A stretch of DNA of 64,000 bases from an uncultured Caulobacter sp. (lineage in GTDB: Bacteria > Pseudomonadota > Alphaproteobacteria > Caulobacterales > Caulobacteraceae): contig NZ_CAMQSF010000010.1 of the NCBI RefSeq assembly GCF_947036865.1, positions 31,628 through 95,627 of the forward strand. The letters are read 5' to 3'. Positions 56,190 to 64,000 of the stretch are shown here, piece after piece; position 1 is the first letter of the stretch, and each line of letters starts with the position of its first letter. The notes beneath the pieces are model-generated. The model worked only from the letters and a program-made list of their open reading frames with translations, made no database searches and was not told the DNA's origin. Both the position numbers and the translations under genes were made by a program.

Positions 56190-57734
56190 CTATTTAGCGG
56201 CGCGCGAGCCGCTTGCCAAGCGCCGTCTTGCACCGGAATTGCGACGCGGCGCCGGACCGCCCTCCGGTGGGTCCGGCGGGGGCGGCGCGTCGAACACGCC
56301 GGGGTCGTCTGGAAGCGGGATCATCGCGCCGCCCGTCTCGGCCGCGCGCATGAAGGGCGTGGAGTCGGCGTAGTCCTTGTAGGCCGACGGCAGCTCCGGC
56401 AGGTCGTTCATGGTCCGCTCGCGCCGCTCGTGGCGGGGATGGATCAACTGGCCGGTCTCGCCGTAGCTGCCGACCAGCCGGGCCCAGTCCTCGCGACCAT
56501 AGGCGAAGGCGCGGCCCTCCGGGTCGAGATCGGTCCAATCCGGCTCCTGCGGGGCCTCGGCGCCGCGCGCGATCCAGGCGCGGGCCTCGTCGGCCTCGCC
56601 ATTGGCGGCGGCGACGCGCGCCATCAGGCCGGCGAAACGGGCGGTCGGGGCCTCCTGGTCGAGCAGACGGGCGGCGGCGCGGGCGGCGATCGGATCGCCG
56701 GCGATCAGCGCCGCCTCGACCCGCAGAAGGCGGCTCTCGCGGGCTTCGGGCTTCAGCGCCGCCAGGCCCGCCAGGCGCTGAGCCCGGGCCTTGGGCACTT
56801 CGTTGGTCTTCAGGTCGCGATAGGCGAGCCACAGGGCCGGATGCGGCTCGACCTTCCAGGCCGCCTCGATCATCTGCCCAGCCTTGGCGACCTTGCCGTC
56901 GTCGGCCAGCAGGCGCGCGGCCATCACCACGCCGGGCGCGAAGTCCGGCTTCAGCTTCACCGACTGCAGCGCGAAGTCCAGCGCCTGGGCGCGGGCCTTC
57001 GGTTCGGCGGCGTCCTCCAGGCTGGCGGCCGAGGCGGCCAGCAGGGCGGCCCGGCTGCGCTCGGCGACGACGGGCGAGACGATCTTGCGATCCAGCCCCC
57101 CTTGCACGAGCTCGAGCGCCGCCGCCCAGTCGCCGACCTCGAGCCGCGCCTCCAGAAGCGCCCGCCAGGCCCAGCGCGCGGTTCGCGCCAAGCCATAGGC
57201 GGTCTCGGCGTGGCGGACGGCGGCGGGGCGGTCGCCCTCGGCGAGCGCCGCCTGCATCAGGCCGCGCAGGCCCGCCAGGCGCATCTCCGGAAAGCCGAGC
57301 ATGGCGTTGTAGGCGGCCTTGGCGGCGGTGAGATCGCCGGCGGCCTCGGCGGCCTGGGCGGCGAGCACGCGGACCAGGCCCGGCGCGTCCTCGGCCAGCT
57401 CGGCCGATTTCTGCGCCAACCGGCGCGCCTCGGAGCCGTCGCCGGCGGCGACCGCCAGGAAGCCGCGCGACAGCGCCTCGATGGCCGACTTGCGCTTGGC
57501 CTCGGCCCGGACGCGGGCGGCGCGACGCGGCGCCTCGACGACCCAGATCACGCCCCGCCAGACGAGGGTGAACAGCAAGGCCGAGAACAGGGTCAGCAGG
57601 GCCGCGGCCGCCGCGGTCATCTCGACCCGCCAGCCCATCCAGTCCAGGACGGCGCGACCGGGCTCGCCGGTCAGGGCCAGGGCGCCGACCGCGACGCTGG
57701 CGACCAGGAAGAGCGCGAAGGCGATCCGGATCAT
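56190..57734 (-). CDS. HemY N-terminal domain / TPR membrane protein
   Basis: 514 aa from the ATG at 57734, which overlaps the preceding stop (ATGA). Two N-terminal membrane helices (IRIAFALFLVASVAVGALAL, ALLTLFSALLFTLVWRGVIW) bracket a short loop, as in bacterial HemY-N proteins, then TPR-like helical repeats to about residue 400 and a Pro-rich tail. Not protoporphyrinogen oxidase, despite the shared name. Alphaproteobacterial HemY stands beside Mic60 and hemD/hemC, as here; proposed roles are in membrane organisation or haem-enzyme complexes. Confidence 0.88.
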   Translation of the reverse strand: MIRIAFALFLVASVAVGALALTGEPGRAVLDWMGWRVEMTAAAAALLTLFSALLFTLVWRGVIWVVEAPRRAARVRAEAKRKSAIEALSRGFLAVAAGDGSEARRLAQKSAELAEDAPGLVRVLAAQAAEAAGDLTAAKAAYNAMLGFPEMRLAGLRGLMQAALAEGDRPAAVRHAETAYGLARTARWAWRALLEARLEVGDWAAALELVQGGLDRKIVSPVVAERSRAALLAASAASLEDAAEPKARAQALDFALQSVKLKPDFAPGVVMAARLLADDGKVAKAGQMIEAAWKVEPHPALWLAYRDLKTNEVPKARAQRLAGLAALKPEARESRLLRVEAALIAGDPIAARAAARLLDQEAPTARFAGLMARVAAANGEADEARAWIARGAEAPQEPDWTDLDPEGRAFAYGREDWARLVGSYGETGQLIHPRHERRERTMNDLPELPSAYKDYADSTPFMRAAETGGAMIPLPDDPGVFDAPPPPDPPEGGPAPRRNSGARRRLASGSRAAK

Positions 57735-58624
57735 GGGGCTGCGGTCCGCGAGGCGCGCGACAGACTGGCCAAGGCGTCGGCTCGGACGGCGGCGAGGCGG
57801 CGATCGATCTCGATCCGGCGATTGGCGGCCAGGAACCACGGCGCCAGGACCTCGCGCGCCCGATCATTCAGGGGATCCAGGGCGGCGACGGCGCCTTCGA
57901 CATCGCCCTCGTCCAGCAGGGCCTGCGCCCGCGCCAGGATGGCGTCCGGCGTCGAGCCCTTGGTCGAGCCGATATGGCGGATCGAGACGATGCTGGAGAG
58001 CGCGTAGCGAAGACGCGCGAAAAGGTCGGCGTCCGGGCCGGGATCGCGCGAGGCGCTGGCGGCGCGGCCGGCGAGAGCCTCGAACTGCGCCGCGAGGCCC
58101 GCGCGCGAGGGCGCGCCCGTGCGGGCCAGCGGTTCGAGCGCCCGCAGGTCCGGCGACGGCGGCGCCAGACGCTGCAAGCCCGCCAGCTCCTCGCCGAAGG
58201 GGCGCGAGGCGTTGGCGGCCTCGGCTAGGGTCGAGACGGCCAGCGCCGTCGCGGCGGCGTCGACCAAGCCCTTCTGGCTGGTCTCCAGGGCGTTGATTCG
58301 GGTTTCGAGGCGTTCGACATCGGCGGCCGGCGCGGGCGGCGGCAAGGCGGCGGTCGGCGTCGCCTCCACCGGCAGAGCCGCGCCGGTCGCGACGCGCTCG
58401 GCGATGGGACGCGCGCTGGGGGTCGCCGACACCGCGCCGTCCCCCGAGCGAGCCTTGGGCGCGAAGAGGGTCGGACCGTAGCGGGCGAGTCCCGCGCCCA
58501 AGGCGACGCAGATCAGGCAGAGCAACAGCCAGGCCCAGACCGCGGGGCCCATCACCCGTCGCCGGGCGTAGAGCGCCGGATCGCTGGGCGCGACGATTTC
58601 AGAGGGGTCGGGAGCGACGGTCAT
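57731..58624 (-). CDS. Alphaproteobacterial Mic60 (mitofilin-like) membrane protein
   Basis: 297 aa from the ATG at 58624. One membrane helix at about 25-50 (AVWAWLLLCLICVALGAGLA), a short coiled region (about 100-140, VERLETRINALETSQKGLVDA), and a C-terminal mitofilin-type helical domain: LFARLRYALSSIVSIR, DAILARAQALLDEGDVEGAV and LAPWFLAANRRIEIDRRLAA. Mic60 shapes cristae in mitochondria and intracytoplasmic membranes in some alphaproteobacteria. This copy has a rather short coiled coil. The gene order with hemY and hemD supports the assignment. Confidence 0.82.
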   Translation of the reverse strand: MTVAPDPSEIVAPSDPALYARRRVMGPAVWAWLLLCLICVALGAGLARYGPTLFAPKARSGDGAVSATPSARPIAERVATGAALPVEATPTAALPPPAPAADVERLETRINALETSQKGLVDAAATALAVSTLAEAANASRPFGEELAGLQRLAPPSPDLRALEPLARTGAPSRAGLAAQFEALAGRAASASRDPGPDADLFARLRYALSSIVSIRHIGSTKGSTPDAILARAQALLDEGDVEGAVAALDPLNDRAREVLAPWFLAANRRIEIDRRLAAVRADALASLSRASRTAAP

Positions 58625-58667
58625 GCGCCATTCGTGCCTCACCCCGAAGCGCCGCGCAATGTCGCGC

Positions 58668-59354
58668 TTAGCGGCTCAGCAGGTCGAGCAGAGCGGTTTC
58701 GTCGGGGCGCGGCGCGACCGCCACGGCGCGCGCGTCGACGATATCCCTCAACGGCGCGGCCACGGCCTCCGACAGACAAAGGACGCGCGGCTTGAGCCCC
58801 GACCGCGACGCCATGATCCTGGCCAGGACGCGCGCCGCGCGCGGTGAATGGAGCAGCGCGGTCGTCGGCTCGGCGAGGCGCGACAGGGTCGCGGGCGCGG
58901 GATCGCGCTCCGCCGTTTCGTAGACGGCGACGGCCCTGGCCGCCACGCCGCGGCCGTTCAGCCAGCCCACGAGGTCGCCGGCGGGCTCGCGTGCCCCGGC
59001 CCAGAGCACCGGGCCCGGCGAGCGCGCCAGCAGCATCGCGCCGAGCGCCTCCACGTCGCCATCGGCGCTGAAAACGTCCGGGAACCCCAGGGCCGACGCC
59101 CGGCTCGCGGTCGTGCGGCCGACCGCGAACACCGGCAGGTCGCGCGCGTCGCAGACGCGGGCGAACGCCTCGACGCCGTTGGCGCTGGTGAAGGCCAAGG
59201 CCGCGACGCCGGAAAGCTCGAACTTGGCGTCCAAGAACCGAACCGCCAGCAGCGGGTCGACGAGCGGCTCGAAGCCCCGCGCGCGCACCCGCTCGGCGGT
59301 GGCCAGGGCGCCGGGTCGGGCGCGGGTGATCCAGACCGGCGCGCCCTTCGCCAT
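58668..59354 (-). CDS. hemD: Uroporphyrinogen-III synthase
   Basis: 228 aa from the ATG at 59354, 5 bases after the hemC stop. Family features are weak, as usual for HemD: VWITRARPGALATAERVRA at the start, ALAFTSANGVEAFA, PVFAVGRTTA, and LLHSPRAARVLARIM followed by VLCLSEAVAAPL. It closes hydroxymethylbilane with inversion of ring D. Coupled with hemC upstream, so assignment is secure despite divergence. Confidence 0.92.
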   Translation of the reverse strand: MAKGAPVWITRARPGALATAERVRARGFEPLVDPLLAVRFLDAKFELSGVAALAFTSANGVEAFARVCDARDLPVFAVGRTTASRASALGFPDVFSADGDVEALGAMLLARSPGPVLWAGAREPAGDLVGWLNGRGVAARAVAVYETAERDPAPATLSRLAEPTTALLHSPRAARVLARIMASRSGLKPRVLCLSEAVAAPLRDIVDARAVAVAPRPDETALLDLLSR

Positions 59355-59359
59355 CGACG

Positions 59360-60328
59360 CTATTCCGGCAAGAGGATGGCGTCGCCGCCCTCGGCGCGGA
59401 CCGCCGCGCCCAGATCGAGACCCAGCGCGCGCGCCGCGCCGATATCGTCGGCGCCGGTCAGGAGAACCTCGCCGTGGCGGCGGAAACGCTTGGCGCCGTC
59501 CGGCGTCAGGGCCTCGACGACCATGGTCAGGCGCGCCCCGTCCAGCGTCGCCCGCGCGCCGATGGCGGTGCGGCAAGAGCCTTCCAGCGCGTAGAGGGCG
59601 CCCCGCTCGGCGGCGACGGCGATCGCCGTCTCGCGGCAGCGGACCGCCTCCAGCCAGGGCGCGTCGACGTCCTCGGCGCGGGTCTCGATGACCAGGGCGC
59701 CCTGGCCCGGCGCCGGCGGGCAGGCGTCGGGATCCAGCCAGCTGCGCGTCAGGTGACCCAGGCCCAGGCGGTTCAGACCCGACTGGGCAAGCAGGATGGC
59801 GTCGGCCTCGCCCCGTTCCAGCTTGGCCAGGCGGGTGTCGACATTGCCGCGCAGCATGACGATCTCGAGGTCGGGCCGCGCGTGCAGGGCCTGCGCTTGC
59901 CGCCGCAGGGAGGCGGTGCCCAGGCGCGCGCCCTTCGGCAGGTCTTCCAGCCGCTCGGCGACGTGACTGATGAAGGCGTCGCGCGGGTCTTCCCGCTCGG
60001 GCGTGGCGGCCAGGACGAGGCCCGGCGGCAGTTCGGCGGGCATGTCCTTCAGCGAGTGGACGGCGCAGTCGATGCGGCCGTCCAGCAGCGCCTCCTCGAT
60101 CTCCTTGGTGAACAGGCCCTTGCCGCCGATCTCCATCAGCCGCCGGTCCTGGATGCGGTCGCCGCTGGTGACGATCGGGATCAGCGGGGCCACGGCCTCG
60201 ATCTCTTCCTTCGACGCCCCGGCCGGCGCGCCGAGCGCGGCGGCGATGCGGGCCTGCATCAGGCCGGACTGGGCCAGGGAGAGCTTGGAGCCGCGCGCGC
60301 CGATGCGGATGGGAGGTTGCCGGGACAC
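59360..60328 (-). CDS. hemC: Hydroxymethylbilane synthase (porphobilinogen deaminase)
   Basis: 322 aa, GTG start at 60328. It polymerises four porphobilinogens. Conserved IRIGARGSKLSLAQ, VHSLKDMPAELP, RLGTASLRRQAQ and LRGNVDTRLAKL are present, and the dipyrromethane-cofactor Cys is in LEGSCRTAIGA. It is divergent from tsaD, 72 bp between starts, a gap likely to hold both promoters. Confidence 0.97.
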   Translation of the reverse strand: MSRQPPIRIGARGSKLSLAQSGLMQARIAAALGAPAGASKEEIEAVAPLIPIVTSGDRIQDRRLMEIGGKGLFTKEIEEALLDGRIDCAVHSLKDMPAELPPGLVLAATPEREDPRDAFISHVAERLEDLPKGARLGTASLRRQAQALHARPDLEIVMLRGNVDTRLAKLERGEADAILLAQSGLNRLGLGHLTRSWLDPDACPPAPGQGALVIETRAEDVDAPWLEAVRCRETAIAVAAERGALYALEGSCRTAIGARATLDGARLTMVVEALTPDGAKRFRRHGEVLLTGADDIGAARALGLDLGAAVRAEGGDAILLPE

Positions 60329-60400
60329 GGTCGGAACGTTACCTGCGGAGACGACGATTGATCCTCGCTGCTACAGGAGCGGCGGAAGGCCCGCAACCGA

Positions 60401-61504
60401 ATGACCACCCTTAAGCCCTCTGGGCTCACCATCCTCGGCCTGGAGACCAGCTGCGACGAGACCGCGGCCTCGGTGGTGCGCCGCGCCGAGGACGGCACGG
60501 TCGAGGTGCTGTCGTCGGTGATCGGGACGCAGTTCGACAAACACGCGCCGTTCGGCGGCGTGGTGCCCGAAATCGCCGCGCGCGCCCATGTCGAGTCGAT
60601 CGACGCCATCGCCGCCGAGGCCCTGCGGGCGTCGGGCCTGGGCTTTTCGGACCTCGACGGCGTGGCAGCCACGGCGGGACCCGGCCTGGTCGGGGGCGTG
60701 ATGGTCGGCCTGGCGTTCGGCAAGGCCGTGGCGCTGGCGCGCGGCGTGCCGCTGGTGGCCGTCAACCACCTGGAAGGCCATGCCGTCTCGGCGCGCCTGG
60801 GCGCCGACATCGCCTATCCGTTCCTGCTGCTGCTGGTGTCCGGCGGCCACTGCCAGCTGCTGGAGGTCGCCGGGGTCGGCGCCTGCCAGCGGCTGGGCAC
60901 CACGATCGACGACGCGGCCGGCGAGGCCTTCGACAAGATCGCCAAGAGCCTGGGCCTGCCCTATCCGGGCGGTCCGGCCCTGGAAAAGCTGGCGGTCGGC
61001 GGCGACGCGAGCCGCTACGCCCTGCCCCGCGCCCTGCTCGGCCGCAAGGACTGCGACTTCTCGTTCTCCGGCCTGAAGACCGCCGCCGCGCGGATCGCCG
61101 AGACCCTGGCGACCGAGGACGAGCGCCGCGATCTGGCCGCCGGCGTCCAGGCCGCCATCGCCCGGCAACTGTCGGAGCGGGTCGACCGCGCCATGACGCT
61201 CTACAAGGAAAACCACGACGCCGCCGACTGGCGCTTCGTGGTCGCGGGCGGGGTCGCCGCCAATGGCGCGGTGCGGGCGGCCCTGCTGGCGGACTGCGAG
61301 AAGAACGGCTTCTCCTTCGCCGCCCCGCCGCTCGCCTACTGCACCGATAACGCGGCCATGATCGCCCTGGCCGGCGCCGAGCGGCTGGCCCTGGGGATTT
61401 CCGACGACCTCGACGCCGTCGCCCGCCCGCGCTGGCCGCTGGACGAGGCTTCGGCCCTGAGCAATCCCGCCCACGCCTACGGTCGCAAGGGAGCCAAGGC
61501 ATGA
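60401..61504 (+). CDS. tsaD: tRNA N6-adenosine threonylcarbamoyltransferase TsaD
   Basis: 367 aa. Kae1/TsaD ASKHA fold: [14 protein letters not shown] at the start, [13 protein letters not shown], metal ligands in [19 protein letters not shown] and [10 protein letters not shown], with [12 protein letters not shown] near the C-terminus. It attaches threonylcarbamoyl to A37 of ANN-decoding tRNAs, with TsaB/TsaE encoded elsewhere. The stop overlaps the gpsA start (ATGA). Confidence 0.97.
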   Translation: MTTLKPSGLTILGLETSCDETAASVVRRAEDGTVEVLSSVIGTQFDKHAPFGGVVPEIAARAHVESIDAIAAEALRASGLGFSDLDGVAATAGPGLVGGVMVGLAFGKAVALARGVPLVAVNHLEGHAVSARLGADIAYPFLLLLVSGGHCQLLEVAGVGACQRLGTTIDDAAGEAFDKIAKSLGLPYPGGPALEKLAVGGDASRYALPRALLGRKDCDFSFSGLKTAAARIAETLATEDERRDLAAGVQAAIARQLSERVDRAMTLYKENHDAADWRFVVAGGVAANGAVRAALLADCEKNGFSFAAPPLAYCTDNAAMIALAGAERLALGISDDLDAVARPRWPLDEASALSNPAHAYGRKGAKA

Positions 61505-62496
61505 CCTTCACCCACGCGGGCGTCATCGGCGCGGGCGCCTGGGGCACCGCCCTGGCCCAGGTCTGCGCGCGCGCGGGCCTTCGGGTCACGCTGCAGGCGC
61601 GCGAGCCCGAGGTGGTCGCCGCGATCAATACCGCGCGCGAGAACACGTTGTTCCTGCCGGGGATCGCGCTGGAATCCGCGATCGAGGCCACGCCCGATAT
61701 GGCCGCGCTGGCCGCCTGCGACCTGATCCTCGCGGTCGCGCCCGCCCAGCATCTGCGCGCGGCCCTCACCGCGTTCGCCCCGCGCCACAGGCCCGGCGCG
61801 CCGATCGTCCTGTGCTCGAAGGGCGTCGAGCAGGGCTCGCTGAAGCTGATGACCGAGGTGGCGGCGGAAGTCCTGCCGACGGCGCCGATCGCGGTGCTGT
61901 CGGGCCCCAGCTTCGCCGGCGAGGTGGCGCGCAACCTGCCCGCCGCCGTCACCCTGGCCTGCGCGGACGAGACCCTGGGCCGGGCCATCGCCGAGGCGAT
62001 CGCGATCCCGACCTTCCGTCCCTATACGGCCAACGACCTGATCGGGGCCGAGGCCGGCGGGGCCGTCAAGAACGTGCTGGCCATCGCCTGCGGCATCGTC
62101 GAGGGCAAGGGCCTGGGACGCAACGCCCACGCCACGGTGATCACCCGCGGCTTCGCCGAGCTGACGCGCCTCGCTGTCGCCCTCGGCGCCCGCGCCGAAA
62201 CGGTGGCGGGTCTCTGCGGCCTGGGCGACCTCGTCCTGACCTGCTCCAGCACCCAGTCGCGAAACATGAGCGTCGGCGTGGCGCTTGGCCAAGGCCTGAC
62301 CCTGGATCAGGCCCTGGCCGGCAAGGTTTCCATCGCCGAGGGCGTGGCCTCGGCGCCCGCCGTGCGCGCCCTGGCCCGCAAGGTGGGCGTCGAGGCGCCG
62401 ATCTGCGAGGCGGTCGCCGCCATCCTGGCCGGCGAGGTCGCGGTCGACGCCGCTATCGCCGGTCTGCTCTCTCGCCCCCTCAAATCCGAAGCCTAA
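61501..62496 (+). CDS. gpsA: NAD(P)-dependent glycerol-3-phosphate dehydrogenase
   Basis: 331 aa. Rossmann loop [19 protein letters not shown], then [27 protein letters not shown], and the catalytic-lysine region [16 protein letters not shown] with [10 protein letters not shown]. It reduces dihydroxyacetone phosphate to supply glycerol-3-phosphate for phospholipids. Translationally coupled to tsaD, a common alphaproteobacterial order. Confidence 0.97.
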   Translation: MTFTHAGVIGAGAWGTALAQVCARAGLRVTLQAREPEVVAAINTARENTLFLPGIALESAIEATPDMAALAACDLILAVAPAQHLRAALTAFAPRHRPGAPIVLCSKGVEQGSLKLMTEVAAEVLPTAPIAVLSGPSFAGEVARNLPAAVTLACADETLGRAIAEAIAIPTFRPYTANDLIGAEAGGAVKNVLAIACGIVEGKGLGRNAHATVITRGFAELTRLAVALGARAETVAGLCGLGDLVLTCSSTQSRNMSVGVALGQGLTLDQALAGKVSIAEGVASAPAVRALARKVGVEAPICEAVAAILAGEVAVDAAIAGLLSRPLKSEA

Positions 62497-62509
62497 GGGA
62501 GATCGCCGC

Positions 62510-62794
62510 ATGGCTCTCTTCGTCGTCTACTGCAAGGACAAGCCCGGCGCCCTCGAGCTGCGCATGGCGACCCGCCCGACCCATCTCGACTATCTGAACG
62601 GCGCGACCCTGGTGAAGGCCGCCGGCCCGCTCTTGAGCGACGCCGGGGAGCCGATCGGGTCCATGCTGATCCTCGAGGCCGAGGATCGCGCTGTCGCCCA
62701 GGCCTTCGTCGACAACGACCCCTACACCCTGGCCGGCCTGTTCGAGCGCGTCGAGATCCAGGGTTGGCGCGTCGGCGTGGGCTCGATCGGCTAG
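62510..62794 (+). CDS. YciI-like protein
   Basis: 94 aa with GGGAGA upstream. YciI/DGPF ferredoxin-like fold: LFVVYCKDKPGALELRMATR, HLDYLNGA, and the DNDPYTLAGLFERVEIQGW segment, in which His and Asp are the family's putative active-site pair. Function in this organism unknown; small dimeric proteins of this family dechlorinate or act on muconolactone-like substrates in a few cases. It follows gpsA by 13 bp. Confidence 0.92.
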   Translation: MALFVVYCKDKPGALELRMATRPTHLDYLNGATLVKAAGPLLSDAGEPIGSMLILEAEDRAVAQAFVDNDPYTLAGLFERVEIQGWRVGVGSIG

Positions 62795-62795
62795 C

Positions 62796-63161
62796 TTGCG
62801 CGGCGATCTGGACAATCCGGCGCGCCCGCCGCCCGGAACCGTGCTCTGCGCGCTGGACGAGGTGCCTTCGCCCGGCTCGAGGGGCTTTCGCTATCGCGCC
62901 GGCGACGCGATGTTCGCCGGCTTCGTGGTGCGCCGGGGCGATCTCGTGGTCGGCTATGTCGACAGCTGCCCGCACGCCGGCTGGCCCTTGGCGGGGTTCG
63001 CCGGCCGCTACCTGACGCGCGAGAGCGATCTGATTCTCTGCGCCGGACACGCCGCGCTGTTTCGGATCGAGGACGGCGCCTGCGTCGCGGGACCCTGTCC
63101 GGGCGAACGCCTTGTCGCGTGGCCGGTGGAGGCGCGCGACGGCCAGATCGTGGTTGCGTGA
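62796..63161 (+). CDS. Rieske [2Fe-2S] protein
   Basis: 121 aa from a TTG at 62796, one base after the YciI stop. The cluster ligands are C-P-H in DSCPHAGWPL and C-A-G-H in LCAGHAALFRI, the Rieske CxH/CxxH pair. No oxygenase catalytic domain or membrane anchor, so it resembles small soluble ferredoxins of the nitrite-reductase small-subunit type. Partner unknown. Last gene of the tsaD operon as far as visible. Confidence 0.88.
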   Translation: MRGDLDNPARPPPGTVLCALDEVPSPGSRGFRYRAGDAMFAGFVVRRGDLVVGYVDSCPHAGWPLAGFAGRYLTRESDLILCAGHAALFRIEDGACVAGPCPGERLVAWPVEARDGQIVVA

Positions 63162-63219
63162 TCGCCGTTCCTTAAGACCTTGCGCCTAGCCTGCGTCGCG
63201 ACCGATGGAGGAACGGGCC

Positions 63220-63999
63220 ATGGCCGACGGGACCGACATGCACTTCGACGCCGAGACGGTGACGCACCGGGGCGGGCTGGCCAAGCTGCGCTCGATCGCC
63301 AAGGTCAATCCCCGCCTCGCGCCGAACCTGGCCAAGACCATGCTGAGCGGTCAGCGCGACCCCGCCGTCGTCGAGGCGTTCAACGCCCATGCCGAACAGG
63401 CCGGCTTCGAGTTCACCTCGACCTGGGCCAGCAACAATATCCCGTTCGTCACGCCGCTGCTGCGCGAGTTCGCGGCCAAGCGGCCCGAGGGCGAAGCGAT
63501 CCGCTACATGGAGATCGGCGCCTACGAGGGCCGCAACCTGGCCTTCATGGACTGGCTGCTGCCGAACCGCCTCGCCGTCACGGTCATCGATCCCTGGTTC
63601 GACGAAGCCCTGAACCCCGAAGAGAAGTATCACGCCGTCGAACCGCGCTTTCAGCGGAACATGGCCAAGTGCGGGTTCAAGAGCCTCTCCACCCACAAGG
63701 GCTTCTCGACCTACGTCCTGCCCCGGATGCTGGAGCGGGGCGAGCGGTTCGATCTCATCTATGTCGACGGCAGCCACACGGCTTTGGCCGTGCTGATCGA
63801 CCTCTGCTTCTGCGCCAGCCTGCTCAGCGTCGGCGGCATGATGGTGCTGGACGACTATTGGCACGATATCAGCGAGATCGGCGGTCCGGGCGTGAAGCAG
63901 GCGGTCGATCAGTTCCACGCCGCCTTCGGCCGCTATTTCGAAGTCGCCGCCGTCTATCGGCAGGTCGCCCTGGTCAAGACCGCCGAAATCCCGCGCTAG
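63220..63999 (+). CDS. Class I SAM-dependent methyltransferase (Methyltransf_24-like)
   Basis: 259 aa from ATG 63220, favoured over ATG 63205 because GGAGGAA (63207-63213) is correctly placed. The SAM-binding region is YMEIGAYEGRNLAFM (glycine loop) and VTVIDPWFDE (acidic strand end); FDLIYVDGSHTALAVLIDL and GGMMVLDDYWHD match the cephalosporin/macrocin-type methyltransferase fold with a metal-binding DGSH. Substrate unknown. The gene is complete, with TAG at 63997-63999. Confidence 0.87.
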   Translation: MADGTDMHFDAETVTHRGGLAKLRSIAKVNPRLAPNLAKTMLSGQRDPAVVEAFNAHAEQAGFEFTSTWASNNIPFVTPLLREFAAKRPEGEAIRYMEIGAYEGRNLAFMDWLLPNRLAVTVIDPWFDEALNPEEKYHAVEPRFQRNMAKCGFKSLSTHKGFSTYVLPRMLERGERFDLIYVDGSHTALAVLIDLCFCASLLSVGGMMVLDDYWHDISEIGGPGVKQAVDQFHAAFGRYFEVAAVYRQVALVKTAEIPR

Positions 64000-64000
64000 G

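Overview
The window reads as one chromosomal stretch from a high-GC alphaproteobacterium, most probably Caulobacter or a close Caulobacteraceae relative. Pointers are strong G/C third-position bias, a class I lysyl-tRNA synthetase, a roughly 180-kDa NAD-dependent glutamate dehydrogenase (GdhZ type), an alphaproteobacterial Mic60/HemY/HemD/HemC cluster, and a holdfast-type WecG-family glycosyltransferase (HfsJ-like) near an MHYT-GGDEF-EAL protein. No insertion sequence, prophage, integrase, rRNA or CRISPR array is visible. Genes are close-packed, with many 4-bp stop/start overlaps and several tail-to-tail overlaps.

Layout. 1-6.5 kb: the end of a Kef-type K+/H+ antiporter, two membrane di-iron lipid enzymes (sterol-desaturase superfamily and fatty acid desaturase), an OmpA-type lipoprotein, a 2-oxoglutarate/Fe(II) oxygenase and a Tad-type von Willebrand A protein. 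6.6-9.7 kb: trmD-rplS with a clear terminator, then a repeat-rich gap, a promoter and a ZTP (pfl) riboswitch ahead of purH. 9.8-19.5 kb: a dienelactone-hydrolase-like enzyme, a DUF418 protein, an MFS (UMF1/Atg22-like) transporter, gdhZ and an AI-2E family permease. 19.5-26 kb: a HerA-like ATPase, a hybrid histidine kinase and the MHYT-GGDEF-EAL regulator. 26-33.8 kb: galE, UDP-glucose dehydrogenase, a UDP-glucuronate-epimerase-like enzyme, an EamA permease, an SDR, HfsJ and a quinone oxidoreductase. This looks like sugar-nucleotide supply plus polysaccharide assembly beside a c-di-GMP enzyme.

33.8-39 kb: isoaspartyl peptidase, an XRE regulator, lysK, two unknowns and an S24-like regulator that has lost the usual catalytic residues. 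39.1-46.7 kb: a fatty-acid oxidation block (MerR regulator, two acyl-CoA dehydrogenases, a small exported protein, thiolase, FadJ) closed by a strong terminator. 46.8-56 kb: a surface/uptake block with a 99-aa unknown, a beta-helix protein, an EF-hand protein, an ECF sigma factor, a FecR-type anti-sigma regulator, an STN-containing TonB-dependent receptor and an FG-GAP/VCBS protein. The order suggests a cell-surface signalling circuit whose ligand is unlikely to be plain iron. 56-64 kb: tRNA-Thr(CGT), HemY-N protein, Mic60-like protein, hemD and hemC on the minus strand, then tsaD-gpsA-YciI-Rieske on the plus strand and a SAM methyltransferase ending one base before the window edge.

The most unusual signals are non-coding. 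(i) The hfsJ leader has an 8-codon upstream ORF inside a long inverted repeat that would pair with the hfsJ start codon and Shine-Dalgarno. (ii) A composite dispersed palindrome occurs near 27.2 kb and 46.7 kb; the second copy carries a perfect 20-bp hairpin, and its end forms the stop codon of the adjacent gene. (iii) A REP-like repeat provides the fadJ ribosome binding site within a hairpin.
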